A stretch of 64,000 nt of DNA from Cytomitobacter sp965233735 (GTDB lineage Bacteria > Pseudomonadota > Alphaproteobacteria > CAJXXZ01 > 1604HC): positions 434,001 through 498,000 of the forward strand of contig OZ247501.1 in assembly GCA_965233735.1 (NCBI GenBank), written 5' to 3'. Position numbers and translations under genes: made by a program. Below the pieces are notes generated by a model. That model was given only the letters and a program-made list of their open reading frames with translations, searched no databases and was not told the origin of the DNA. Below, one piece after another: positions 1 through 9,494 of this stretch; the first letter of the stretch is position 1; each line of letters opens with the position of its first letter.

Positions 1-1042
1 AATATCCACAGCCACATTTTTTTTCAACTGAGATAAAGTCATCCATTTTTTCTAGGTCACTAATGAGATCTTCTTTGTAAAATCCATGCTCATACAACCT
101 TTTCGACTCTAGAAGATAAGATTGTCTCTTTCTATTAATCAATTGATTTGAAAATACTATTATTTGAGAACGAACATGAATAAAAGCGATAGAATTAAAA
201 TACTCTGCTTTAAATTTATCTAAATCTGAGAAATATAAATCTCCAATACATATTTGCATTGGATTTACTACTATATCTTTTAAAATCTTATTGAAATCAC
301 GAGAAAAATATTCTTTATTACTTATTTTGCAACATATAGCATTTTTATCAACATTAGTTCTTTTTATATTATCTACAATTGGCTGTAAAGCATCAAAAAT
401 GCATTCAAAGCAATTATATCCTACATAATATTCATCTAATCTGTTCAACTTAGATAAAGAAGGCATACCTCTTAATTTATTATGAGATACATTCAACATC
501 CTTAATCTAGGCATTTTATCATCAATTTTCGGAAATGATGTCATTTTATTATAGCTTAAGTTCAATTCTTCTAAGTTATACATATAAGGCATGTGTTCAA
601 TAGATTCAATTTCATTGTGAGATAAGTCCAATTTAAACAACTCAGGAAAAGACGAAAAAAAAGCAGGAAGATAATTCAAACATGCATTATTAATAATTAA
701 TACTTCTAAGTTGTACATTGTTAACATTTGATCAGGAATTTCATACAAACCACATACATTAGAAATCTCAATATACTTAATACGCTCTCTTATTTTGTTA
801 TGACTTTGAAACATATCAATAAAATCATTATTACTTTTTTCATCAAAAATAATGTTTTTCAACACCAAACATGTTCTTGTCGGCAAAGATAGATGTTTTC
901 CACTATGACAAAAGAAGCTGAATTTTTGAATACTATCTATAGTAATGTTAATGCAGTCATATGTAAAACAAGCAATATTATCATCTGTTATATCTTCTTC
1001 TTTTATATTAGAGCATTTTTCAATAATTTTTAATTTTTTTTT
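1..1042 (-). CDS. Leucine-rich-repeat C-terminal segment, frame-disrupted continuation of the upstream LRR gene (3' end outside window)
   Basis: On the minus strand a reading frame is open from 1042 to the left edge, about 347 codons. It opens right after a TGA at 1045-1043 and has no ATG near its beginning. The protein has leucine-rich-repeat spacing in its middle, with motifs such as LFKLDLSHNEIESI, LEELNLSYNKM and LRMLNVSHNKL, then a basic and acidic tail. The upstream gene at 1030-3837 also ends in leucine-rich repeats, and its stop overlaps this frame at a run of ten A bases. One extra A, or two fewer, would join the two frames. I infer that this is the C-terminal part of one LRR protein. 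It is either made by slippage on the A tract, broken by mutation, or split by a sequencing error. It is unlikely to start on its own. Confidence 0.7.
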
Positions 1043-3837
1043 TCAATTAAGCAATCTTCCGCTTTGGGAACATTTTCATTGATATGCCTAGATAAATCAA
1101 AGATTCCATCATTATCATTAATATATGTTTTTTTAGGAATAATACGAAAATCAACATTTGCTTCAAAATTTGGGGAATATATATTACCTTCAAAATCTAC
1201 CATATTTAAATTCTTTAACCTATTTATATGATCAATTCCATTTGTGCTTATTTGATTATTTTTAGCAGAAACCCACTTGATGCATTCAGGCAAATTTAAT
1301 TGTTCAATTTTATTATTATCTATCATTATGAATTCTAGATTATAAAAATGAGTAAAATCTACTAACCCATAAAGGTTGTTATTATTTAATACAATTCCAT
1401 GAGCATAAGGAAATAAATTAGCCAAATCATATAAGTTATCAATTTTATTATCACTCAAATCTAATATAATTTTATTCTTATTAATAAGTGTATTTCCCGT
1501 AGATTGCAAAGAATTAATTCCACAATTTGACAGATCAATATACTCAACACCATTAAGATCTTGGTTTTCATTTGCTGCATTTAAAACACAATATGGCAAT
1601 TTTCCAGAGTCATTAATTTTAGGATTATTTTGCAAATTCAATGTTTGCAATAAACCATAATCATTAATTGCGCTAGATTTTGAAATTTTATTATTAGATA
1701 AATCACAATGAATCACATTTTTCAATATATCTTTTCTAATTACATTTGCTAATCCACCAGAAAAGCCATTATTACTCATATCCAACAAGTAAACATATTT
1801 AAATCTTCTAATAGAAGATCCTGTAAAATCTGACCAACTCATATTAGGATTGTCAATTTTATTATTAGAGATAACTAATTCCATTATTTTTGTAATTACA
1901 CCATCTTTAAAAGAGTGATTTGGTAACGAACTCATTTCATTACCTTTTAACTCAACTCTTACAACACCACTTTTCCAAATATTTGACAAATCAACACCAG
2001 AAACACCAAAATTCTGCTTAGGCTCATTAAATTTTATACCTTGAATAGATAAACTTAAAAAATTATCCAAATCTTCACTATCAAACTTACTAAATAAATC
2101 TAAAAACTGATGTATAAACTGATGAATTTCAGCCTCAACCACAAAAGCTCTATCCATACCATTGTAATCTTCCACTACAATTGATAAAGCACAACCATGG
2201 CATTTATAATCCTTTATTATTGATTTGATATTTTCATTTAAAATTACTTTTTTACCTTCTAAAATATTTATTATATAGTTTCCATGTTTGTTAGGATCAA
2301 AAACTATTCTAATATTTTTCAAATCATCCTGATTTTCTAAATCTTGTATCGATATTATAGGAAATGACTGAATATGATTCAATTTTTTTAAGTTATTTAA
2401 AGCTTTTTTCTCTATTTGATCATTGTTAATTCTTGGATCAAGCAATTCAATAGCATTGTTTCTGCAATCTTTTATATTAATAGAAGGCCCAAAATCAACT
2501 TCTTTCTTTTCTTTTTCTTTATCTAACATAGATTGATGTTCGATTTTATAATTTTGAGCTTTCAGCCTTGGCGCAGCAGGAGGAGTAGGAGATTTATTAA
2601 TTCCATTTATGTCAGATGATGATCCTGCTTCAAATAATGGAACCGGCTTTTTAACACTCATAACTAATTGACCTAATATATCTAGCGCTTCTGAACTTGG
2701 ACATTTTCTACTAATAGCAGATGCAGTAGGGCTAGATTTATCACTATGACCCATAGATTCTGTCGGAGAAGTAGGATTATTTGCAAGATCACTTTGGCTA
2801 CTAGATGAAGATATATTTATGTCAGATGATGATCCTGCTTCAAATAATGAAACCGGCTTTTTAACACTCATAACTAATTGATCTAATATATCTAGCGCTT
2901 CTGAACTTGGACACTTTCTACTAATAGAAGATGCAAAAGGGCTAGATTTATCACTATGACCCATAGACTCTGTTGGAGAAGTAGGATCATTGTTAGCATT
3001 ACAAGGCTGTAAAATAGGATCATTGTCAGCATTACAAGATTGTGGTTTTTTAGGATCTTCATAACTTACAAAATCACTTTGGCTACTAGATGGCGACACT
3101 AATGATAATTCTCTAGAAAACAATTGCGTACGATGAAAATTAATACATTCACTGCATTTTGAAGATACCAAAGTAGATTCTAAAGCAAACAACTCTACAT
3201 TTTTTCTAGGAGAAGGGGGGTTAGAACAATCTTCTTTACTTGATATCAAAGTATATTCTGAAGCAAACAACTCTACACCTTTTCTAGGAGAAGGGGGGTG
3301 AGACATCAAACTACCTCCCATAAAACAATCTTCCTTACTTGAAGAAGGAGATTTAGAACGAGCAGACGTTGGAACTGGAGTGCTTCTATTAGAATTTGTA
3401 GAAACAGATGATTCAGTATTATATTCAACAGGACTTGCAGATCTATTTTGATTTGAAGATCCATCAAGAACATTCAAATATGTAGAAGTGCTGTCAGACA
3501 ACGATCCATATAATCTTTTTGCTAAAAATAAAGAATGTGTCAACTGCACCTCTAAATCAGAAAATGTTTGGCTAGCTGCTCGCATAGGAGCAATAGCAAC
3601 ATTCATTAAACTGCTCACATGCTCTGCATCTTCATTAAGCCCTTTTGCCCTTAGAGCAACAACAATTTCAGACATTTTAATTATCCATGCAGTAGATTGT
3701 TGCAACTCTTTAGAAGCCTCCTCTACATTTTCATAAAGATTTTCTTCATTGCTAGCAATATCAAAACCGGATGCATTAGAAACTTGATTGTTAAACAAAA
3801 ATAAAAAGAACACCAAAATTCTATTATTTATATACAT
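1030..3837 (-). CDS. Large exported leucine-rich-repeat protein with a repetitive Ser/Pro-rich N-terminal half
   Basis: The 935-residue product begins with a hydrophobic signal peptide (residues 1-22, ending NQVSNA). A Ser/Pro/Asp-rich low-complexity region follows, about residues 130-440. It contains SPRK motifs, a 26-residue repeat and a 70-residue tandem duplication. A middle domain has no recognisable family. Leucine-rich repeats occupy about residues 610-900, with phrases such as LVISNNKID, LDMSNNGFS, CDLSNNKIS and LDLSDNKID. LRR domains bind proteins, and in intracellular bacteria exported LRR proteins are often host-directed, so a surface or effector role is inferred. The gene ends at a ten-A run, after which more LRR coding follows in another frame. 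No partner gene shares its operon; murJ begins its own unit upstream. Confidence 0.8.
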   Translation of the reverse strand: MYINNRILVFFLFLFNNQVSNASGFDIASNEENLYENVEEASKELQQSTAWIIKMSEIVVALRAKGLNEDAEHVSSLMNVAIAPMRAASQTFSDLEVQLTHSLFLAKRLYGSLSDSTSTYLNVLDGSSNQNRSASPVEYNTESSVSTNSNRSTPVPTSARSKSPSSSKEDCFMGGSLMSHPPSPRKGVELFASEYTLISSKEDCSNPPSPRKNVELFALESTLVSSKCSECINFHRTQLFSRELSLVSPSSSQSDFVSYEDPKKPQSCNADNDPILQPCNANNDPTSPTESMGHSDKSSPFASSISRKCPSSEALDILDQLVMSVKKPVSLFEAGSSSDINISSSSSQSDLANNPTSPTESMGHSDKSSPTASAISRKCPSSEALDILGQLVMSVKKPVPLFEAGSSSDINGINKSPTPPAAPRLKAQNYKIEHQSMLDKEKEKKEVDFGPSINIKDCRNNAIELLDPRINNDQIEKKALNNLKKLNHIQSFPIISIQDLENQDDLKNIRIVFDPNKHGNYIINILEGKKVILNENIKSIIKDYKCHGCALSIVVEDYNGMDRAFVVEAEIHQFIHQFLDLFSKFDSEDLDNFLSLSIQGIKFNEPKQNFGVSGVDLSNIWKSGVVRVELKGNEMSSLPNHSFKDGVITKIMELVISNNKIDNPNMSWSDFTGSSIRRFKYVYLLDMSNNGFSGGLANVIRKDILKNVIHCDLSNNKISKSSAINDYGLLQTLNLQNNPKINDSGKLPYCVLNAANENQDLNGVEYIDLSNCGINSLQSTGNTLINKNKIILDLSDNKIDNLYDLANLFPYAHGIVLNNNNLYGLVDFTHFYNLEFIMIDNNKIEQLNLPECIKWVSAKNNQISTNGIDHINRLKNLNMVDFEGNIYSPNFEANVDFRIIPKKTYINDNDGIFDLSRHINENVPKAEDCLIEKKN
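1034..1043 (-). repeat. Ten-A homopolymer at the junction of two LRR reading frames
   Basis: The minus strand carries ten consecutive A bases directly before the TAA that ends the 935-residue LRR protein. Eleven or eight A bases would carry the frame on into the following LRR segment. Runs of nine or more A are known sites of polymerase slippage in AT-rich symbiont genomes. Confidence 0.8.
2606..2990 (-). repeat. 210-bp-period tandem duplication inside the LRR protein gene
   Basis: Two nearly identical blocks of about 175 bp (2606-2780 and 2816-2990) lie 210 bp apart, an in-frame 70-codon period. Each encodes the same stretch from SPTESMGHSDKSS through CPSSEALDIL to FEAGSSSDIN with a handful of substitutions. 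This is a recent intragenic duplication in the disordered region. Confidence 0.85.
3164..3298 (-). repeat. 78-bp-period direct repeat inside the LRR protein gene
   Basis: Blocks at 3164-3220 and 3242-3298 match closely with a 78-bp (26-codon) period. Each encodes a PPSPRK-VELFA-E-TL-SSK unit. The spacing keeps the reading frame. Confidence 0.75.
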
Positions 3838-3949
3838 ATTCCATTAAATTAACATAAAAATTTTCAAAATCAATATTGTATCTACATTTTATTAAAAATC
3901 AATTAAATTATATTTGCTTTTATCAAACAACATATTTCCATATTTAAAT

Positions 3950-5314
3950 TTATACAAAAAACTTTTTTTGCCTTATCTTTAATATTAGAACTAAGAATAC
4001 ATACAATGAATAAACCCAAGAAGAAATAACAAATGCTAATGAAATTCCCAATGCTTTAAAAGAAAACAAGGAAAAAACAAGAATTATATTAACAATGCAT
4101 TGAAGAATTGCACTTCTCATAGGCGTTACAGTATCTCCATGTGCATAAAATACAGCATTAACAACTTTGCTAATAGAATATGCAGGAATGCTAAGAACAT
4201 ATATTTTTAAATAAAAGCTAATATTATAAACATCAATCAAACTTGTTTTTCCCCTTAAAAACAAAATTTTACATATTAAAAAAGAGTATAAAAAAATAAA
4301 TATGGTTAATAAAACAGAAAATAAAGTTGTTATTTTTAATGCATTTTTATACAAATCAAATGCTTCTGATGATTTTTTATCTTTTATATATTGAGAAATG
4401 TAAACTAAAAATGTAGTACTCATAATTAATCCAATCAAACTAATGGGAACCTGCATTATTCTATCTGAAAAAGCAAGATATGAAATGTTTCCAGTAGGCA
4501 AAAAACTAACAGCCCACGAAGAAAAAAGAATCATAATTTGAGTAACTCCAGATGAAAATGATATATTCACCATTCTATCTTTGAAATCTTGCATCTCATT
4601 AAATTGAATGTTTTCATATTTCTTATCTAATTTATTGATTTTTACATTCCAAACAATCCAAATATATTGCATTATATTTCCAAACAAAATAGCTGCACCT
4701 ATAAACAAATATGACAAATCAAATTTATAGGCCAAGAATAGCATTATAATTGCAGAAACATTACACACAATACTGGCCATAGCCACACTAAAAAACCTCT
4801 TGCTATAGTTTAAAAAACTCATCCATATACTACTCAAACTTATAAAAAACAAACTAGGGAAAACAAATCTAGAAAAATATATTAAATATTTTGTTGCCTC
4901 AGGAGATAAATTAGGAAATATTAATTTAGCAATAAAATTTATCATTAAAACACAGATCAAAATAATAATCAGCATATATTTGAAAAATTTCCAAATCAAC
5001 TGCTTGATAAAATCTCTCTCATCTAATTTTTTTAATTTTATATCTTTTAATAAAGGAATAAGAATATTATTCATACTTCCATCAGAAATTACTTTTCGAA
5101 ATAAAGATGGCAACTTTGTTGACAAAACATATGCATCAGTAATGTATCCAATTCCAACCCAATTCAATATTAATACGTCTCGAACATAACCTAAAAATCT
5201 AGAAATGAAAGCGCAAACTCCTATAAAAGCGCTGCTAAATATAAATTGATTATATTTACGGAAGTTCAATTGTTTTATCGCCTTGTTCCCAATGTATTGG
5301 ACATAGCCCACCAT
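3950..5314 (-). CDS. murJ: Lipid II flippase MurJ (MviN family)
   Basis: MurJ moves the peptidoglycan precursor lipid II across the inner membrane. The 454-residue protein is almost entirely hydrophobic, with repeated membrane segments. It shows the family N-terminus: SRFLGYVRDV followed by TDAYVLSTKLPSLFRKVISDG, close to the usual DAFFVAFRIPNLLRRLFAEG. It is a little shorter than typical members of about 510 residues. The ATG at 5314 lies 59 bp inside the upstream peroxiredoxin gene. A TTG at 5269 would cut that overlap to 14 bp and still keep all the conserved sequence, so the start is uncertain. Together with uppP, glmU, glmS, dapB and dapF in this window it shows that the cell still makes peptidoglycan. 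Confidence 0.9.
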   Translation of the reverse strand: MVGYVQYIGNKAIKQLNFRKYNQFIFSSAFIGVCAFISRFLGYVRDVLILNWVGIGYITDAYVLSTKLPSLFRKVISDGSMNNILIPLLKDIKLKKLDERDFIKQLIWKFFKYMLIIILICVLMINFIAKLIFPNLSPEATKYLIYFSRFVFPSLFFISLSSIWMSFLNYSKRFFSVAMASIVCNVSAIIMLFLAYKFDLSYLFIGAAILFGNIMQYIWIVWNVKINKLDKKYENIQFNEMQDFKDRMVNISFSSGVTQIMILFSSWAVSFLPTGNISYLAFSDRIMQVPISLIGLIMSTTFLVYISQYIKDKKSSEAFDLYKNALKITTLFSVLLTIFIFLYSFLICKILFLRGKTSLIDVYNISFYLKIYVLSIPAYSISKVVNAVFYAHGDTVTPMRSAILQCIVNIILVFSLFSFKALGISLAFVISSWVYSLYVFLVLILKIRQKKFFV

Positions 5315-5795
5315 TTTGCAAAGCAGTTAATGTGCGTAAAATTTCTTTAACATTTCTTCCAACATTTAGATCATATACGCTAACATATCTAATAACCATA
5401 TTAGGATCTATTATATACACAGCTCTTTGTGACACACCTTCATCTGGGTCTAAAATACCCAATTCTGAACTCAAAGTTCTATTGATATCTGATAACATAG
5501 GGAATTTTATATCTCCTATTTTTTTATCTTTGTTTTTCCATGCTAAATGAACAAATTCAGAATCTACACTAGCTCCTAAAATTTGAGTTCCAAGAGCATC
5601 AAATTCACTTTGAGCTTCAGAAAAAGCAATTATTTCTGTAGGACACACAAAAGTAAAATCTTTCGGCCAAAAGAAAAACATAATCCATTTTCCTGGATAA
5701 GATGAAGAATTCACCATTTCGAAATTGTTCTTAAGATCAGTTCCAACAACACTTTTCAAATTAAATTCAGGGAATTTTGATTTAACACCTAACAT
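5256..5795 (-). CDS. Typical 2-Cys peroxiredoxin (AhpC/Prx1 family)
   Basis: This enzyme reduces hydrogen peroxide and alkyl peroxides using a peroxidatic cysteine. From the chosen start the protein has 179 residues. FTFVCPTEI carries the peroxidatic Cys51, and GGLCPIHW near the end carries the resolving Cys165. WPKDFTF before the active site is typical of the family. The ATG at 5795 is preferred because a GAGGTG ribosome-binding site lies five bases upstream and the product then starts MLGVKSKFPEF, as in relatives. An in-frame TTG at 5819 would add eight residues. The gene overlaps murJ at its 3' end, which suggests co-transcription. The reducing partner is not in the window. Confidence 0.93.
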   Translation of the reverse strand: MLGVKSKFPEFNLKSVVGTDLKNNFEMVNSSSYPGKWIMFFFWPKDFTFVCPTEIIAFSEAQSEFDALGTQILGASVDSEFVHLAWKNKDKKIGDIKFPMLSDINRTLSSELGILDPDEGVSQRAVYIIDPNMVIRYVSVYDLNVGRNVKEILRTLTALQNGGLCPIHWEQGDKTIELP

Positions 5796-6044
5796 AAAAC
5801 ACCTCACATATTTAATCAAATAATATATTATATATTATGCTTTGAAAAGTCTGAATTATTCTCGTTAATTAAAAAAATAAATTTACATTTAAATGCATCA
5901 CTTTGCACTGAATTGCTTACATGAAATTGTTTATATAAAATCAACAAACCAGTTAAAACATTCATAGTGATTTTTAAATATTTTAATATAAACACAACTT
6001 ATTATTTGAAAACAAACTAATTTCAATCACCTAAAATATAAAAA

Positions 6045-6360
6045 ATTGGAAGTCTATAAGCCGGGTTCTGTGTTATGTTGTCATTTGTCTCTGCTTTACA
6101 TTGCTGTAAAACTATAGCATTCAACCCAAGAGTGACATTGAAGAATCTCTTTGCTCGAATTTGCTCCAGATGGGGTTTGCCCTGCCTATTCTGTTACCAA
6201 AATAGCGGTGCGCTCTTACCGCACCATTTCAACCTTACCCGAAGGCGGTATATTTTCTGTGGCACTTTCCCTAAGCTTGCGCTCGCCGGCCATTAACCGG
6301 CATCTTTTCTTCTTGGAGCCCGGACTTTCCTCTAATTATAGCGACAACGCGACTTCCAAT
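6045..6360 (-). ncRNA. rnpB: RNase P RNA
   Basis: This is the catalytic RNA that trims tRNA 5' ends. On the minus strand the 5' part contains the conserved P4 block GAGGAAAGTCCGGGCTCC (about 6333-6316). The 3' part ends with ACAGAACCCGGCTTATAGAC (about 6070-6051), the hallmark of bacterial RNase P RNA. The ends pair perfectly: ATTGGAAGTC at 6360-6351 with GACTTCCAAT at 6054-6045 forms helix P1 and sets the boundaries. The molecule is about 316 nt, shorter than the roughly 350-400 nt usual in alphaproteobacteria. A T-rich tract follows the 3' end. Confidence 0.95.
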
Positions 6361-7019
6361 ATAAATTTTAACTATAATTATTAAAAATTACCAGCATTTA
6401 CAAATATATTAATAAATTCTACCTTTACAAATTTGCATAACACTATATGACGATTTCTGACCATCATATGACCTTCTAATATCATTTAAAATAACTTAAA
6501 TAATTTTCAATTTCATGATTTAATTAAGACTATAAAGCTCCATAAAAGAAGATATGTTTGCTATGCTGATATAAAATTGCCATGCACTGCATATGATTTC
6601 TAAACAAACCTTTTTGGCTATAATAATTATTGATTATATACAATAAAATTATTCAAATCTAAAAAATCATATAGCAATATTGAATTTTAATTTCTTTAGC
6701 AATGTCTAAGTAGAAGAAATTCATTATGCTGTAAATATAATCCGTTGTTATTATTGTATAAACACAGCATTAGATAATTTTTTGCTTCATTTGCAATACA
6801 TAAAACGCTCATTTTATTGCAAGCAAACCTTTACTAATATCTTACTGCTTTTTCTACACTTACAGTTAAATGATATAAGAAAAATTCTCAAGAAGAAAAT
6901 TTATCTCCCGTATAGTTACATGATTAAGAAGAGTGTTTTTCAAACATTATAATGATTGATAATGCTAGCAATTTCTTACAGTTGAATTTAAAAGCTCAAG
7001 CATATAGAATAAATTTACT
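6361..7019. other. 659-bp intergenic region between rnpB and ndk
   Basis: I see no coding frame of note, no tRNA and no repeat here. It separates the divergent rnpB (minus) and ndk (plus) and should contain both promoters. Its composition is as AT-rich as other spacers, so it may be a decayed gene beyond recognition. Confidence 0.5.
6924..6953 (+). promoter_or_regulatory. Putative sigma-70 type promoter for ndk-pgsA-perM-hdaA
   Basis: TTAAGA (6924-6929) and a perfect TATAAT (6948-6953) are separated by 18 bp, about 65 bp upstream of ndk. In DNA this AT-rich such matches also occur by chance. Confidence 0.35.
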
Positions 7020-7439
7020 ATGAATACTGAACAAACATTATCAATCATCAAACCAGATGCTGTAAGAAATAAAGTTTCCGGAAATATTATTAATATTTTT
7101 GAAACTAATGGTTTCGAAATTATTGCTATGAAAAAAATTCACTTGTCAAAAGAACAAGCTCAAGCTTTTTATGCAGAACATAAAGCTCGCCCTTTCTTTA
7201 ATGCATTATGTGAATTTATGTGTTCTGGACCTGTAATTGTTCAAGTTCTTCAAAAATCTAATGCTATTAAAGAAAATAGAAATATAATGGGAGCAACAAA
7301 CCCTTCAGAAGCAGATGAAGGAACTATTAGAAAATTATATGGAGATTCAATTGATAATAATGCTGTTCATGGATCTGATTCTGATGAAAGTGCTAGCAGA
7401 GAAATCTCATTTTTCTTTTCTGAATTGGAAATTTATTAA
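7020..7439 (+). CDS. ndk: Nucleoside diphosphate kinase
   Basis: Ndk transfers the gamma phosphate from ATP to other nucleoside diphosphates through a phospho-histidine. The 139-residue protein has the normal family length. It shows the conserved start TLSIIKPDAV and the active-site motif NAVHGSDS with catalytic His117. The usual RPFF segment is also present. The TAA stop overlaps the ATG of the next gene (TAATG), so it heads a tightly packed operon with pgsA, a PerM-like gene and hdaA. No strong ribosome-binding site is visible. Confidence 0.97.
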   Translation: MNTEQTLSIIKPDAVRNKVSGNIINIFETNGFEIIAMKKIHLSKEQAQAFYAEHKARPFFNALCEFMCSGPVIVQVLQKSNAIKENRNIMGATNPSEADEGTIRKLYGDSIDNNAVHGSDSDESASREISFFFSELEIY

Positions 7440-7930
7440 TGTACACACTGCCTAATTTAATTACTTTAACAAGAATTGCATTAGGCTTTTTATTTTTTAC
7501 ATACTACCCTAATCCATCGTCTTATATTTTTATATACTTAGGAGCATTCAGCGACATTCTAGATGGTTGGGTTGCTAGAAGATTTAATCTAACATCAAAA
7601 TTAGGAGAAGTATTAGACCCAATAGTTGATAAAATATTTTGGATTTTGATTGTTATAAAATTATATACATCTCATGTCATTCCAAAATGGTTTTTAATAT
7701 CAGTTGGAATAAGAGATACAATATTTTTTGTTGCGTTTATTTATATGTTCATAACAAATAACTATAAATTCAAAGCAACAGCTTCTGGAAAAATAACAGC
7801 AACAATAGTAGGCCTATCATGCATATCTACATTATATGAAATGCATCCTATAACCCATTTTTTATATTACATATCAATATTAATGATGACATACAATGCT
7901 TTTGATTATTTAAATAGGGTGAAAAAGTGA
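7439..7930 (+). CDS. pgsA: CDP-alcohol phosphatidyltransferase, probably phosphatidylglycerophosphate synthase
   Basis: The family joins a CDP-diacylglycerol phosphatidyl group to an alcohol at the inner membrane; with glycerol 3-phosphate it makes phosphatidylglycerol phosphate. The 163-residue protein carries the full catalytic signature from SDILDGWVARRF to GEVLDPIVDK, with Asp39, Asp42, Gly43, Ala46-Arg47, Gly56, Asp60 and Asp64. The rest is membrane segments. The N-terminal LPNLITLTRI is typical of PgsA. CLS or PssA-like specificity is possible, since the family cannot be separated by motif alone. It overlaps ndk by one base, and a GTGA overlap couples it to the next gene. Confidence 0.88.
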   Translation: MYTLPNLITLTRIALGFLFFTYYPNPSSYIFIYLGAFSDILDGWVARRFNLTSKLGEVLDPIVDKIFWILIVIKLYTSHVIPKWFLISVGIRDTIFFVAFIYMFITNNYKFKATASGKITATIVGLSCISTLYEMHPITHFLYYISILMMTYNAFDYLNRVKK

Positions 7931-8895
7931 ACCTACTAGCAATAGGAACAATATTTTATCTTTTAGATATTGTTATGTTAGTGTTTGCTTCTTTTTTGCT
8001 TGCATATATTTTATCTCCTATTTATGAGAAATTATATAAAATAGGTATTTCAAGATTTGTATCTGCAATAATTACTATTTTCACTAGCCAAGCTTTATTA
8101 ATTACATTGGCAATATATTGCATACCAAAACTATATATACAGTTTGTTGAATTGTTTAAGTTTTTAGAATCTATATATAAATTCATTATACATAGGTATT
8201 CGTATTTTTTCGATTCAAATGTAGAAAACTCTCTTGAAGATTTATTTTTAAGCAAAGGAAATGTAAAAAAAGCAATATTCTTAATATCAGCATATGGATA
8301 CGATACAATGCAAATTATATTTAATTTTTTGGCAGTGATGATGATGTCATTTTACATGCTAAGAGATTGGAATTTATGGAGAGAGCGGTTTTTGAATATA
8401 ATTCCAGAAAGATATAAAAGCACTACTAATATTGTATTTCAAGATATTATGCACTCATTAAAACTATGGATATATGGCCAAATGTCAGTATCTTTAATCT
8501 TATTTATGTTTTATTTTATAGCTCTTTCATATATAAATATGCCATTTACATTATTGCTTGCCTTTAGCTTTAGTATTTTAACTATTATTCCATATATAGG
8601 AGATATGTTCTCTTCAGTTATTCTGCTAAGCATATTATCAGGATACAAACCTTTTATATCAAAATTCTCTATTTATGCATTTGTAGTTCTTTCAATTGGA
8701 TTTATATTAGAAAACATTTTTCTTATTCCATCATTTATAGGAAAAAAGGCAGGAATACATCCTTTATTTTTACTAATATTATTTCTAATATTCGGAAAAA
8801 TACTAGGGTTAAGTGGAATTATATTAACATTGCCTCTGTCTGTGATTTTTGCATCTATTTGGAGAACTGGAATTATAAAAAGAAAATGGTATTAA
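7927..8895 (+). CDS. AI-2E/PerM family membrane transporter
   Basis: This is a 322-residue polytopic inner-membrane protein of the AI-2E transporter (PerM/UPF0118) family. Evidence is the hydrophobic layout with a hydrophilic stretch at about residues 90-160, and family-like phrases such as VFASFLLAYILSPIYEKL near the start and LPLSVIFASIWR at the end. The substrate is unknown. It starts with GTG, whose bases overlap the pgsA stop in GTGA, so translation is coupled. Its neighbour hdaA is the standard alphaproteobacterial partner of this gene, which supports both calls. Confidence 0.8.
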   Translation: MNLLAIGTIFYLLDIVMLVFASFLLAYILSPIYEKLYKIGISRFVSAIITIFTSQALLITLAIYCIPKLYIQFVELFKFLESIYKFIIHRYSYFFDSNVENSLEDLFLSKGNVKKAIFLISAYGYDTMQIIFNFLAVMMMSFYMLRDWNLWRERFLNIIPERYKSTTNIVFQDIMHSLKLWIYGQMSVSLILFMFYFIALSYINMPFTLLLAFSFSILTIIPYIGDMFSSVILLSILSGYKPFISKFSIYAFVVLSIGFILENIFLIPSFIGKKAGIHPLFLLILFLIFGKILGLSGIILTLPLSVIFASIWRTGIIKRKWY

Positions 8896-9494
8896 ATCTT
8901 CATTGGAACATTGAGTTAACAAGTGAGTCGTTTTTCACTAATAAAACAAACCAAAGCATGCTTCAGTGGATTAAACACTCTGATTGGAAACAAACAATAT
9001 TAATTGGACCTGCTAAATCTGGAAAAACTCACTTATCTAATATTTGGAGTGATTTAAATGATTCTCAAAATATAAAAAACAATATTCATTCTATTGATTA
9101 CTCAAAACCTATTCTTGTTGATCAAATTGAACTGTTCTCTAATCAAGATATTTTTCATATTCTATTTAACAGCTTAACTTATAAAACTCGAGTTCTATGG
9201 ACTTGTTCTAATTTGAAATATATAGAAAAATCTATCCCAGACATCAAATCAAGATTTAATGCTATAACACACCTAAATATACCAAAACCAAATGAAGAAA
9301 TATGTATAAATATAATGAAGAAAATATTTGAAGATTTTGGATTGAATGTTAAAAGTGACTCTATAAATTATCTTATGAAACGCATTATACGATCTTATGA
9401 ATCAATATATAAAACAGCAATACATATACATGAACAATGTCTTATTAGTCAACGCGCTCCATCTTTGCCGTTTATTATTTCACTGTTTTCATAA
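8886..9494 (+). CDS. hdaA: HdaA/DnaA-like AAA+ ATPase (regulatory inactivation of DnaA)
   Basis: HdaA stimulates hydrolysis of DnaA-bound ATP after initiation, which limits re-replication. The product of about 202 residues has a P-loop GPAKSGKT near residue 41 followed by THLSNIW. A weak Walker B region (ILVDQIELFS) lacks the usual paired acidic residues, and KSRFNA resembles the sensor region. It lacks a DNA-binding domain IV, as expected of Hda rather than DnaA. I prefer the ATG at 8886, overlapping the previous stop, because MVLNLHW matches the family start better than an in-frame ATG at 8859. The perM-hdaA order is conserved in alphaproteobacteria. Confidence 0.75.
   Translation: MVLNLHWNIELTSESFFTNKTNQSMLQWIKHSDWKQTILIGPAKSGKTHLSNIWSDLNDSQNIKNNIHSIDYSKPILVDQIELFSNQDIFHILFNSLTYKTRVLWTCSNLKYIEKSIPDIKSRFNAITHLNIPKPNEEICINIMKKIFEDFGLNVKSDSINYLMKRIIRSYESIYKTAIHIHEQCLISQRAPSLPFIISLFS

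Noticed and set aside
8022..8255. Minus-strand frame inside the PerM-like gene
   Set aside because: It is a shadow of the plus-strand gene, which has a supported family and operon context.
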